DNA of 64,000 bases from Porphyromonas macacae DSM 20710 = JCM 13914 (GTDB taxonomy: Bacteria > Bacteroidota > Bacteroidia > Bacteroidales > Porphyromonadaceae). Positions within the stretch are counted from its first letter, which is position 1, and each line of letters opens with the position of its first letter. Below are positions 53,484-63,021 of the stretch, one piece after another. The position numbers and the translations under genes are program-made. The DNA is taken from the NCBI RefSeq assembly GCF_000379945.1, contig NZ_KB904136.1, forward strand, positions 1 through 64,000, in the 5' to 3' direction. The notes beneath the pieces were generated by a model. The model was given only the letters and a program-made list of their open reading frames with translations, searched no databases and was not told where the DNA came from.

Positions 53484-56018
53484 ATGAAGAGATTGATATT
53501 AGGGGCATTCTTTTTGCTGTCTTCTGTCGGGCATGTGTTGTATGCCCAAAATTCCTCGAAGAACGTGAAGTTAGAAACCAAAGCCACAGGCCATATTGTG
53601 GAGTCTGATGGTTCTTCTGTTCCTTTTGCCACGGTGCGAATTAAGCCGTCTTTACAGGATAGCACTCTTTCTTATAACCAGATTACGGATAATGAGGGTA
53701 TGTTCAGAATTGCTCTGCCGCGGGCGAAGAGCTACAAACTGATTGTGTCGTTTGTCGGAATGAAAACTTTGGAAAAGGAATTTTCTATTCCCGAGGGCTC
53801 TTCATCCTTCTCATTGGGCAAGTTGGTTTTGGCAGGCGAGAGTACCGATCTGCAAGGTATAACTGTGAGAAAAGCCCGTCCGTTGGTCAAAATGGATGTG
53901 GATAAAATATCTTACAGCATCAAGGAAGATCCGGAGAGTAAAACTTCGGATTTATTGAAGATGCTCAGGAAAGTTCCCCTGGTTACGGTGGACGGGCAGG
54001 GCAATATACAGGTAAACGGCTCTTCCGATTTCAAAATATACCTTAATGGTAAGCCGAGCAAAATGATGGATAAGAATGCAAAAGATGTTTTACGCAGTAT
54101 CCCTGCCAACTCCATCAAGAATGTGGAGGTCATTACTGATCCGGGGGTGAAATTCGATGCAGAAAGCGGAAGCGCCATTTTGAACATCGTTACCGATTCG
54201 GGGCAAGGATTGGTGGGCTTTTCGGGTTCTCTAAACGGATCGGTGGATAACAACGGTTCGGTGCACTCCGGCCTTTTTCTCAATGCCAAGAAAGGTAAGT
54301 GGGGGCTTTCCGGCAATTATAACCTGGGTAAACAGCGAATGCCCAAGAGTGAGGTGTGGTCTGAAACCAGAACTCCGAATCTGCACAGTATCAATGAGGG
54401 GACTAATAAGATGAATAATTATTACCATTTTTTCAATGCTACTCTTACTTTCGAGATAGACTCTTTGAATCTTTTTTCTCTGTCCGGAAATGGTTTGATT
54501 TGGGGTAGCAATTCTTCTTCCGGGTCCTTCGAGCGTACATTGATGAATAATACCATTGCATCGTTGTACAGACAAAAGAGTATAGCCGATATGGATGGAG
54601 GCAATCTGACTGTAAATGCGGACTTTCAGCATGCTACTTCTACTCCGGGGGAACTTCTGACAATAAGTTATCGGTTCGATCATGCACCGAATAATTCCAA
54701 AGACAACTTGATGCGCGAACAGCTGGATCCGGTAAGCGGCAACTTGCTTCCTGATAAATATGCGGAGCAATTTTCAAAGAACGAGGCTTCGATGAATGAG
54801 CATACAGCACAGGTGGATTACACAAAGCCGCTCTTCGGAGCCCGTAAGCACAATCTTGAATCCGGAGTCAAATACATTGCCCGCAGGTCTCAGAGCGAAC
54901 CGTTGTATCGGATCAGATACTCGCCTGATGGGGCATTTGTTCCCGGTTCACTTTACGGGCAGGATAAAAATGCCGGGATTATGAATTACAATCAGGATAT
55001 CTATGCGGCTTATTTTTCGGTTTCTTCCAAATGGACAGGTAAAATAAGTACGAAAGCCGGGGTACGTTTGGAAGGCGGAAAACTGAGTGTTAAATATAAG
55101 GAACGGTCCGAAGCCGATTTTAAGAATTCTTTTTTGGATTGGGTACCTCAGATACGGATCAATTATAACCCATCTTTGTATAATCAGTTTTCTTTGAATT
55201 ACAACTTCAGAATAAGAAGGCCCGGTGTTACACAGATGAATCCGTACAGAAATCAGCAAAATGCCTATTCGGTGCGGTTCGGTAATCCGGAATTGGAGGC
55301 TCAGCGCAATCATAATCTGGGGCTTACCTATAATCGTTTCAGCGGTAAATTTACATTTAACTCTTCTGTGACTTATTCGTTTAGTAATAATGCTATTCAG
55401 TCCTATACTTTTACGGATGACAAAGATCCTCAACTGCTACAAACGACTTACGGTAATTTGGGTAAAAGCCGAAGTGTTACTTTTAGTCTTTTCGGGAATT
55501 ATACACCATGGGCCTGGCTGCGTATTTTCGCTCAGGGCAATACCTCATATAATTATCTCAACAGTGTATCTGTAAAAAGCAGCGACGAGTGGTGGGGGAG
55601 TATGGCCTTTTTGAGTACGCAGTTTACCATGCCGAAACAGTGGAACCTCTTTTTGGTCGGCGGCTTTTTCTCCAACGCCGGTTTTCAGCAGAAAAACACC
55701 TCGAATTATTTTTCTGCCATGACATTAAGCAAAGGATTGTTTAATGAGAAGCTGAACTTATCCCTGACTTTGAGTGAGCCGTTCAGGTCTAAGGTTACCT
55801 ATAAATCCGGATCTAAAGGGCAGGGGTTTGAAACGAATTCGCATTTTACCAATTTGAGCGCTCGTTCGATTTATTTTTCCGTACGTTACAGTTTCGGACA
55901 AATGAAGCAGCAAATCAAGAAGGTAAGCCGCGGTATCGTTAATGATGACCTGATGAATGGAGGTAATAAACAGGGAGTTCAGGGCGGACAAGGCGGTGGT
56001 GTACCAACCGGCAGATAG
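53484..56018 (+). CDS. Outer-membrane beta-barrel family protein (TonB-receptor-like)
   Basis: An 844-residue protein. The signal peptide (LILGAFFLLSSVGHVLYAQ) is followed by a carboxypeptidase-regulatory-like domain (ATGHIVESDGSSVPFATVRI), a plug-like region (LLKMLRKVPLVTVDGQGNIQVNG, about 158-180) and a barrel (about 250-815). The C-terminus continues past the barrel as a Gly-rich tail (NKQGVQGGQGGGVPTGR), which is unusual because barrels normally end in an aromatic residue. It stands alone with no SusD or GLPGLI partner. Cargo is unknown. Confidence 0.83.
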   Translation: MKRLILGAFFLLSSVGHVLYAQNSSKNVKLETKATGHIVESDGSSVPFATVRIKPSLQDSTLSYNQITDNEGMFRIALPRAKSYKLIVSFVGMKTLEKEFSIPEGSSSFSLGKLVLAGESTDLQGITVRKARPLVKMDVDKISYSIKEDPESKTSDLLKMLRKVPLVTVDGQGNIQVNGSSDFKIYLNGKPSKMMDKNAKDVLRSIPANSIKNVEVITDPGVKFDAESGSAILNIVTDSGQGLVGFSGSLNGSVDNNGSVHSGLFLNAKKGKWGLSGNYNLGKQRMPKSEVWSETRTPNLHSINEGTNKMNNYYHFFNATLTFEIDSLNLFSLSGNGLIWGSNSSSGSFERTLMNNTIASLYRQKSIADMDGGNLTVNADFQHATSTPGELLTISYRFDHAPNNSKDNLMREQLDPVSGNLLPDKYAEQFSKNEASMNEHTAQVDYTKPLFGARKHNLESGVKYIARRSQSEPLYRIRYSPDGAFVPGSLYGQDKNAGIMNYNQDIYAAYFSVSSKWTGKISTKAGVRLEGGKLSVKYKERSEADFKNSFLDWVPQIRINYNPSLYNQFSLNYNFRIRRPGVTQMNPYRNQQNAYSVRFGNPELEAQRNHNLGLTYNRFSGKFTFNSSVTYSFSNNAIQSYTFTDDKDPQLLQTTYGNLGKSRSVTFSLFGNYTPWAWLRIFAQGNTSYNYLNSVSVKSSDEWWGSMAFLSTQFTMPKQWNLFLVGGFFSNAGFQQKNTSNYFSAMTLSKGLFNEKLNLSLTLSEPFRSKVTYKSGSKGQGFETNSHFTNLSARSIYFSVRYSFGQMKQQIKKVSRGIVNDDLMNGGNKQGVQGGQGGGVPTGR

Positions 56019-56140
56019 TTGTATGTATCGGCAAAGTTTCAGTCGTATATTTAGCTGTCGATAAAGTAGAGGATTGGTGTCGGAACGTAATAAGAGTTTG
56101 ACCTCTGATGCGAAATTGACTGAATATAAGCAACTGATTA

Positions 56141-56171
56141 CTTGCATATTGAAGAATAAACACTAAATTTG
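56141..56171 (+). promoter_or_regulatory. Promoter of rpmE2
   Basis: cttg (56141-56144, near -33 TTTG) and TAAATTTG (56164-56171) are spaced by 19 bases, as expected for Bacteroidetes. The start codon is 75 bases downstream. Confidence 0.55.
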
Positions 56172-56245
56172 CAGTCCATTAACGCTCATTCTTTATCGGT
56201 TACCACCAATTTAGGAGATAAAAATAAAGACAAAAACTTACAATA

Positions 56246-56500
56246 ATGAAAAAAGGTATTCATCCCGAGAACTACAGACCGGTAGTATTTAAGGATATGT
56301 CTAATGAAGACATTTTTATTACCCGTTCTACTATCGCAACAAAAGAGACCATCGAAATCGATGGTGTAACTTATCCTCTTTGTAAAGTGGAAATTTCGAG
56401 CACATCGCATCCTTTCTTTACAGGTAAGGCTAAGCTTGTAGATACGGCCGGCCGTGTGGATAAGTTCATGAACCGTTATGGCGATCGTAAAAAGAAATAA
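56246..56500 (+). CDS. rpmE2: 50S ribosomal protein L31, type B
   Basis: An 84-residue L31. It starts [17 protein letters not shown] and has [11 protein letters not shown] and the basic tail [11 protein letters not shown]. It lacks the CxxC zinc-binding cysteines of type A, so it is the zinc-independent (C-minus) form. In some bacteria this form replaces the zinc-binding one when zinc is scarce. No Zur-like operator is evident here. Confidence 0.94.
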   Translation: MKKGIHPENYRPVVFKDMSNEDIFITRSTIATKETIEIDGVTYPLCKVEISSTSHPFFTGKAKLVDTAGRVDKFMNRYGDRKKK

Positions 56501-56571
56501 TCGGTTCCGGCACAGATATTATACTCTGATATATTGTGGGTCTTATCATTAACGGACCTGAAAAGATTTTG

Positions 56572-56618
56572 AAATACCCCATGCAGATATGCAATCTGTA
56601 CGGGGTATTGTCTTTTTT
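56572..56618 (+). terminator. Terminator of rpmE2
   Basis: aataccccatgcagat pairs with aatctgtacggggtatt, followed by a T-run. The rest of 56619-56783 holds a possible -7 box TACCTTTG at 56723-56730 for topA. Confidence 0.8.
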
Positions 56619-56783
56619 GCTGATATTATTATAATGTATGCGTTACGCTTTTGGCATACAATATAGAAGGGTATTTCAGCCGTTAAATAAAAACTTGAAT
56701 AGGAACATTATAATAAGATAATTACCTTTGTTCCCCGAAAATCTTTTTTATAATTCTTTCAGTTTAAAGATAACAGGAGTTAT

Positions 56784-59168
56784 ATGCAGAAAAACTTGGT
56801 CATCGTAGAGTCTCCCGCTAAGGCTAAAACCATCGGCTCTTTTTTGGGAAAAGATTATAAGGTTTTATCCAGTTACGGTCATATCAGAGATCTTAAGAAA
56901 CATAATCTCGGTATCGATCTTGCCAATAGTTTTGAACCCGAGTATGAAGTGCCTGAGGATAAGCAGAAAGTCGTTAATGAACTGAAAAAAGCTGCAGCGG
57001 GTGCAGAAACAGTCTGGCTGGCATCCGATGAAGACCGGGAGGGAGAGGCTATTGCATGGCATCTTTATGAAGTACTTGGGCTTACGAAAGAAGCTACACG
57101 AAGAATTGTTTTTCACGAAATAACGAAGACGGCCATTGAAAATGCCGTTCGGAATCCGAGAGAGATAGATTTCAATTTGGTTGATGCCCAGCAGGCCCGG
57201 AGAGTGTTGGACCGTATTGTGGGTTTTGAACTTTCTCCCGTTTTGTGGCGACGTATCAAGCCCAGTTTATCTGCAGGACGAGTACAGTCCGTGGCCGTTC
57301 GGCTTATTGTGGAGCGCGAGCGTGAGATACAGAATTTCAAAGCCGAAATTTGGTACAAGGTGGCTGCTGTTTTTATTACGCCAAAGGGAGAAGAGCTGAA
57401 AGCCGAGCTTTCTACGCGATTTGAAAAAGAGGAAGAGGCTTACCGGTTTTTACAGAGTTGTATTGCGGAAGAGTCGTTCCGAATATCTGCCGTAGAGAAA
57501 AAACCGGGCAAAAGATCTCCGGCTCCTCCTTTTACAACAAGTACGTTGCAACAGGAAGCTGCCAGAAAACTGGGTTACTCGGTTTCGCAAACCATGCGTA
57601 TAGCGCAATCGCTTTATGAAGAAGGGCATATAACTTATATGCGTACGGACTCGGTCAATTTATCCTCTCTGGCGATGAATACGATTAAATCCGTTATTGT
57701 CGATACCTGGGGCGAAAGTTATCACCAGCCCAGAAATTTCAAGACCAAAAGCAAAGGTGCCCAGGAAGCACACGAGGCCATCAGACCTACTTACGCAGAT
57801 CGGGAAGAAATCGAAGGTACGGCACAACAGAAAAAACTGTATGATTTGATACGTAAGCGTGCCATTGCTTCACAGATGACCGACGCAAAATTGGAGCGTA
57901 CAACCATCGAGATAGAGCATGGCAGGAATCAACCGAATTTTCAGGCACACGGAGAGGTTGTTCTGTTTCCCGGATTTTTGGGCGTTTATCTGGAAAGTAA
58001 TGATGATGAAGAGCAGCCCGTAGTGCTTGGTGATGCACAGATTCTTCCTTCGGTACATTCGGGAGATGAATTGATGCTTGTTCAGGCCACAGCTACTGAA
58101 CGCTTCACCCAAAGGCCGTCGAGATATTCCGAGGCCACGCTGGTACGCAAGATGGAAGAGCTCGGTATTGGAAGACCTTCTACTTATGCACCTACCATTC
58201 AGACGATTCAGAACCGGGAGTATGTAGAGCGTGCCGACAAGCCGGCCGAGAAGAGAAACTATGTGGAAATGACGCTGAAAAACGGAAGCATAGATACCCG
58301 GACCCTTACGGAATCGTATGGAGCAGAGCGCAGCAAACTTTTCCCTACGGATATAGGTGTGGTGGTTAATGATTTCCTTATAGAAAGCTTTCCGAATATT
58401 GTTAACTATAACTTTACCGCCAAGGTTGAAGAACAGTTTGATAAAGTTGCTGCCGGAAAACAGGATTGGCAAAAACTGATAGATCGTTTTTATAAGGATT
58501 TCCATCCGCAGGTCGAAGATGCGTCAGAGCTCGATCCGTCGCATCGTGTGGGTGAGCGGATATTGGGAAAAGACCCGCAGGGGCGTGTGGTGTCTGTTCG
58601 TATCGGCCGCTATGGCCCTATGGCTCAGGTGGGTAATGGGGATGATACCGAAAAACCCCGTTTTGCAAAACTCCTTCCGGAGCAATCCATTACTTCCATT
58701 ACACTTCAAGATGCATTGAAGCTGTTCGATTTGCCCCGTACTCCGGGTGAATATCAGGGTCATCCGGTACAGATAGCAAGTGGTCGTTTCGGACCTTATG
58801 TGCGTTATAAGAATAAGTTCGTGAGCATACCGCAAAGTCTGGATCCTTTACAAATTACCCTGGACGAGGCTGTCGAACTGATTAAGATGAAGGAAGAGGC
58901 CGAGAAGAAAAGTTTGCTGAAATCTTTCTCGGAAGAACCTGAGCTGGAGATAAGAACAGGACGATTCGGCGCCTACATCAAGTATAAGGGAAGCAATTAT
59001 AAGATACCTAAGGAGGTTGAAGATGCCGCCTCTCTTTCTTTGGAGCAGTGTCGTCAAATTATATCTGATACACCGGAGAAAAAAAACAAATCTGCCGGTA
59101 AAAAGACAGCAAAGAAAACATCCGGAAAAGCTGCTTCCAAAAAGAAGACAGCAGCAAATAAAGCATAG
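56784..59168 (+). CDS. topA: DNA topoisomerase I
   Basis: A 794-residue type IA topoisomerase that relaxes negative supercoils. The N-terminal TOPRIM domain has VESPAKAKTI and the DEDREGEAIAWH acidic triad. The catalytic tyrosine is Y285 in GHITYMRTDS. The C-terminal portion carries repeated small modules (SGRFGPYVRYKNKF, TGRFGAYIKYKG) in place of CxxC zinc fingers, and a Lys-rich tail (KKTAKKTSGKAASKKKT) for DNA binding. It precedes truA by 17 bases. Confidence 0.96.
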   Translation: MQKNLVIVESPAKAKTIGSFLGKDYKVLSSYGHIRDLKKHNLGIDLANSFEPEYEVPEDKQKVVNELKKAAAGAETVWLASDEDREGEAIAWHLYEVLGLTKEATRRIVFHEITKTAIENAVRNPREIDFNLVDAQQARRVLDRIVGFELSPVLWRRIKPSLSAGRVQSVAVRLIVEREREIQNFKAEIWYKVAAVFITPKGEELKAELSTRFEKEEEAYRFLQSCIAEESFRISAVEKKPGKRSPAPPFTTSTLQQEAARKLGYSVSQTMRIAQSLYEEGHITYMRTDSVNLSSLAMNTIKSVIVDTWGESYHQPRNFKTKSKGAQEAHEAIRPTYADREEIEGTAQQKKLYDLIRKRAIASQMTDAKLERTTIEIEHGRNQPNFQAHGEVVLFPGFLGVYLESNDDEEQPVVLGDAQILPSVHSGDELMLVQATATERFTQRPSRYSEATLVRKMEELGIGRPSTYAPTIQTIQNREYVERADKPAEKRNYVEMTLKNGSIDTRTLTESYGAERSKLFPTDIGVVVNDFLIESFPNIVNYNFTAKVEEQFDKVAAGKQDWQKLIDRFYKDFHPQVEDASELDPSHRVGERILGKDPQGRVVSVRIGRYGPMAQVGNGDDTEKPRFAKLLPEQSITSITLQDALKLFDLPRTPGEYQGHPVQIASGRFGPYVRYKNKFVSIPQSLDPLQITLDEAVELIKMKEEAEKKSLLKSFSEEPELEIRTGRFGAYIKYKGSNYKIPKEVEDAASLSLEQCRQIISDTPEKKNKSAGKKTAKKTSGKAASKKKTAANKA

Positions 59169-59185
59169 ACAGTATCTGATCGGGT

Positions 59186-59938
59186 ATGCGTTATTTTATC
59201 TATCTCAGTTACGACGGAACCGACTACAGCGGTTGGCAAACACAGCCTAATGCCGTTACGGTGCAGGAGGTTATAGAAAAAGCCCTTTCGTTGATGTTGA
59301 GACAGCCGGTAGCCATTGTTGGAGCCGGACGAACGGATGCCGGCGTGCATGCCCGTTCGATGGTGGCACATGTCGATTTGCCCTTGTCTCCCGATGAAAT
59401 ACAACCGCTGTTGCAACGGTTAAACGGATATTTACCACCCGATATCGCCATTCATTGTTTTAAGCCTGTAACAGATGAAGCGCATGCACGATTCGATGCT
59501 TTGTGGCGAACTTATCATTATTACATTTCCGAAGCCAAAGATCCGTTTGATTATCGCTTTTCTTTGCGTACACATGCTCCTCTGGATTTTGAATTGATGA
59601 ACAGGGCTGCCGCTTTGCTTCTGGAGCATGAGGATTTTACCAGTTTCAGCAAAATGCACACGGATGTGAAGACCAATCTCTGCAAAGTGAAAGATGCAAG
59701 ATGGATTTGGCATCAGGAGGAAGGCAAGGGCTGCTTTTCGATTTCTGCCAATCGTTTTTTACGCGGAATGGTACGGGCTATAGTGGGAACATTACTGCCA
59801 TTGGGTCGTGGGAAACTGTCTATCGAACAGTTTGAGTACATTATCAAAGCGCAGGATCGCTCATTGGCCGGTTCGGCTGCTCCTCCGCAGGGGTTGTTTA
59901 TGGAGCACATCGAGTATCCCCAAAGTATATTTTTGTAA
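59186..59938 (+). CDS. truA: tRNA pseudouridine(38-40) synthase TruA
   Basis: A 250-residue synthase modifying uridines 38-40 in the anticodon arm. The catalytic aspartate is D51 in GAGRTDAGVHA. The YHYYI region, the CSISANRFLRGMVR-like SISANRFLRGMVRAIVGTL segment and the final AAPPQGLFM are typical. It is co-transcribed with topA. Confidence 0.95.
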   Translation: MRYFIYLSYDGTDYSGWQTQPNAVTVQEVIEKALSLMLRQPVAIVGAGRTDAGVHARSMVAHVDLPLSPDEIQPLLQRLNGYLPPDIAIHCFKPVTDEAHARFDALWRTYHYYISEAKDPFDYRFSLRTHAPLDFELMNRAAALLLEHEDFTSFSKMHTDVKTNLCKVKDARWIWHQEEGKGCFSISANRFLRGMVRAIVGTLLPLGRGKLSIEQFEYIIKAQDRSLAGSAAPPQGLFMEHIEYPQSIFL

Positions 59939-60102
59939 ATAATCCTGCTGCTTATTCTCCTAATCCGAATAAAGCCGCTTAACTCTTATATGAGAGATGG
60001 CTTTGGGGAAGTCAATCTTTTTATGCCTTTAGAGATACTGTCTTCCGGTGGTTTTTTATGGAAGAGAATTTCTGTTTCTGCAAAATGTTTTTCAGATACT
60101 CA

Positions 60103-60136
60103 TTTGTAGGAAACTACCAAATAATGAGTATCTTTG
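60103..60136 (+). promoter_or_regulatory. Promoter of the riboswitch 2 transcript
   Basis: TTTG (60103-60106) and TATCTTTG (60129-60136), 22 bases apart, match the Bacteroidetes boxes. The aptamer starts about ten bases downstream. 59939-60102 shows no feature. Confidence 0.65.
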
Positions 60137-60144
60137 TCACCGTT

Positions 60145-60325
60145 AAGGTTCCCAGGTAACAAACTGTTGCTAAGGATTAAAAGGGAATGCCGTGCAAGTC
60201 GGCAACAGTTCCCGCTGCTGTAAGGTTGACGACCTCTTGTGAGAGGCTTGTTAGTATCGATCTTTTGCCACTATTTCCGGAGGGAATGGGAAGGCAGATA
60301 CGTAACCGAGTCAGAAGACCTGCCT
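60145..60325 (+). ncRNA. Cobalamin (B12) riboswitch 2
   Basis: Contains the conserved aagggaatgccgtgcaagtc segment, cagttcccgctgctgtaa, and the B12 box agtcagaagacctgcc. It lies about 290 bases before the TonB-receptor gene on the same strand. The leader 60326-60617 holds no supported gene. Expected behaviour: repression of the receptor operon when adenosylcobalamin is plentiful. Confidence 0.95.
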
Positions 60326-60617
60326 TAACAGTAAATATTAAGTGTAATCTACGGAGAATAGAAGCTTAACTGATTTATTCTATGACTACTCCGTCTAAAT
60401 AGGACCAGATTATGTGCCCCGTGAAAAAACAGGGTTTTCGTTTTTTATGTTTCTTGCCTTCGTTATCGGCCTTAAGGTTTGTGATGAAAGAGGGGAAATT
60501 AGATATCAAAAGCACATTTTTATCTTTTGTCGGAGGTTTTTCTTTGTATAAGATAAACGGTCTCATAACTTATCGTATTCCCCGGTCTGCTTCTTGGTGG
60601 CCAAATATTCTTTAGAC

Positions 60618-63005
60618 ATGTTTGCCAAGAGTCTGTTTTATCGAGTATTCCTGATATCCCTGTTGGTCTTTAACCTGACACCGGTAATCGCTTTATCGCA
60701 ACAGGCTGCGGTAAAACTGTCCGGACGTATCACTGATAACAAAGGAAGGGGTCTTGAGGGAGCTACTATCGGGGTATTGAATACGACCATCGGTACTCAC
60801 AGTGACGCTAAAGGCTTCTATACGCTTACATTGGCTCCCGGCCGGTACGATATAGCTGTCATGTATGGGGGGTATAAAACCAATATGGCAAAGGTGGTGC
60901 TGAAATCCGGACACAATCAAACTAAAAATTTCTCCTTAAAGTTGATGGAACATGATCTGGATGCAATACATGTCTATGGCAAGGGAGTCGGCAGTCGAAT
61001 TAAGGAGGCGGGATTTTCGATGAATGTGCTGGAGGTCAAACCGTTGGTTAACAGCGCTATTGACCTGAGTCGTATTGTAGATCGCTCTACCGGTGTAAAT
61101 ATACGCCGATCGGGAGGTGTCGGTTCGGAAATGGATTTGACGATTAACGGTTTGGGAGGAAATGCTGTTCGTTATTTCTTGGATGGTATACCCATTTCTT
61201 CAATGGGCAGTGGTGTTACACTGCAAAATCTCCCCGTCAATATCGTCGAACGTATCGAAATACACAAAGGTGTTGTTCCTGCCGAGTTACTCACGGATGC
61301 TTTGGGTGGGGCGGTAAATATCATCACGAAGAAAGATAATCGCAATTATTTGGATGCAACATACGGCATCGCTTCTTTCGGATCGCATCAGATCAATTTT
61401 AACGGTCAGTACGTAGTTCCCAAAACATCCTTTTTTATCCGTCCTACCATTGCTTATCAGTATAGCAAGAATGATTACATAATGCGTGGCGTACGTTTGT
61501 GGAATGCACAGAAAGAGATTTTTGAAAATAAGGATATACGTCGTTTCCATGACCGCTATTCTTCTCTTGTCGGTCAACTGGATTTCGGTGTACGCAATCT
61601 TCGTTGGGCCGATGTTTTCATGATTTCGCTTTCCGGTAACAGGATAGATGATGAGCTGCAAACGGGTAGAACGCAGGCGTTTGTGTATGGTAAAGGCGAG
61701 ACGAAAGACAAGGGTTCGCAAGTTGCCCTGAACTATCAGAAGAGAAACTTTTTGGTAGATAACCTGTTTGCCGAAATATATGCTTCGTTTACTCGTGATA
61801 ATTCTACGCTTATTGATACCGCCTATCGTAAATATGCCTGGGACGGTACATTTACGGAAACTCACAAGAGCGAGGTGGGCGGTAGAGGCAAATCCATTCG
61901 ACAGACTGAAAGACCCAAGAGCATTGTTCGATTAAAACTTTCCTATCCGTTTATGCCCGGACATGTGTTGAATTTGAATTATCGTTTTTCCGGTTTGAGT
62001 AATAAACGCAGCGATGATATCGATGAGGGGTTCGTGCCGAGTAACGATCGCTTGGACCGGCATATTTCCTCTTTATCTTATACACAATTGCTTTTCGATG
62101 GTAAATTGAGCAATAATTTTTTTGCCAAGTCTTACTACAGTAAAATGTGGGTGGAGCAAAAAGATCTGCCTTGGATCACCAAATCCGATGATTGGGCAGG
62201 AGAGGGGAGTACGCATAATTTCGGCTATGGTTTTGCTACACGTTATGCTTTTAATCCCGGGATTGCTGTCAAACTTTCTTATGAACATGCTTTACGTCTT
62301 CCTTCCGCACGCGAGCTGTTGGGTAATGCTTCCACCGTATATCCTAATTTTGCTCTGAAGCCTGAGAGTAGTCACAATCTCAATATGGGTGCTTATGGTA
62401 ATATTGTTTTTGATAATGTGCACAGGTTATCTTATGAAGGTACCTTTTTTATGCGCGATGTAAAGGACTATATCCGTCTTGTTATATCGGAAACCGAGGG
62501 TTTGGCACAATACGGGAATGAATCCAGTGTCCGTGTGTTTGGCGGTGAGGGTGAGGTGGCTTATTCCTATAAAAACCGTGCCGATGCTTCTTTTAACATC
62601 AGTTATATCGATGAGCGTAGCCGCGATAAATATTATCCCGATGGCTCTCTGCGAATTACGTATAATAACCGGATGCCCAATCGTCCCTGGTTGGTGATGA
62701 ACGGTAATGCCGGAGTTCGATTTCATGACCTGATATTTCCGAGGTCGGAACTGCGGCTGAACTATGATTTGCATTATGTGCATTGGTTTTACCTTACATG
62801 GGCCGGTTATGGCACGCTCAAGGAGAAAGGGAAAATACCTACGCAATGGATGCACAGTGCAGGTGTAACGTATAGTCTTTGCGACGGCCGTTATAATGTG
62901 TCGATAGGGGTAGATAATTTATTTGACAGTATCCTTTATGACAATTATAAGCTGCAAAAGCCGGGGCGTTCGCTTAGCTGTAAATTAAGATTGTTTTTAT
63001 ATTAA
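60618..63005 (+). CDS. TonB-dependent receptor under cobalamin riboswitch control
   Basis: A 795-residue receptor. The start at 60618 (MFAKSLFYRVFLISLLVFN) gives the best signal peptide; 60594 is also in frame. A carboxypeptidase-regulatory-like domain (VKLSGRITDNKGRGLEGATI) precedes the plug (RRSGGVGSEMDLTINGLGG...VRYFLDGIPISSMGS, EIHKGVVPAELLTDALGGAVNIITK) and the barrel ending in CKLRLFLY. The upstream B12 riboswitch argues for a corrinoid (BtuB-like) cargo. The downstream DUF4374 lipoprotein instead recalls siderophore systems of the XusAB type, so cargo is open. Confidence 0.9.
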   Translation: MFAKSLFYRVFLISLLVFNLTPVIALSQQAAVKLSGRITDNKGRGLEGATIGVLNTTIGTHSDAKGFYTLTLAPGRYDIAVMYGGYKTNMAKVVLKSGHNQTKNFSLKLMEHDLDAIHVYGKGVGSRIKEAGFSMNVLEVKPLVNSAIDLSRIVDRSTGVNIRRSGGVGSEMDLTINGLGGNAVRYFLDGIPISSMGSGVTLQNLPVNIVERIEIHKGVVPAELLTDALGGAVNIITKKDNRNYLDATYGIASFGSHQINFNGQYVVPKTSFFIRPTIAYQYSKNDYIMRGVRLWNAQKEIFENKDIRRFHDRYSSLVGQLDFGVRNLRWADVFMISLSGNRIDDELQTGRTQAFVYGKGETKDKGSQVALNYQKRNFLVDNLFAEIYASFTRDNSTLIDTAYRKYAWDGTFTETHKSEVGGRGKSIRQTERPKSIVRLKLSYPFMPGHVLNLNYRFSGLSNKRSDDIDEGFVPSNDRLDRHISSLSYTQLLFDGKLSNNFFAKSYYSKMWVEQKDLPWITKSDDWAGEGSTHNFGYGFATRYAFNPGIAVKLSYEHALRLPSARELLGNASTVYPNFALKPESSHNLNMGAYGNIVFDNVHRLSYEGTFFMRDVKDYIRLVISETEGLAQYGNESSVRVFGGEGEVAYSYKNRADASFNISYIDERSRDKYYPDGSLRITYNNRMPNRPWLVMNGNAGVRFHDLIFPRSELRLNYDLHYVHWFYLTWAGYGTLKEKGKIPTQWMHSAGVTYSLCDGRYNVSIGVDNLFDSILYDNYKLQKPGRSLSCKLRLFLY

Positions 63006-63021
63006 ATTTAATTAGACGAAA

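Noticed and set aside
60412-60615. 67-codon frame in the riboswitch 2 leader
   Set aside because: No signal or domain; it lies in the untranslated leader between the riboswitch and the receptor gene.
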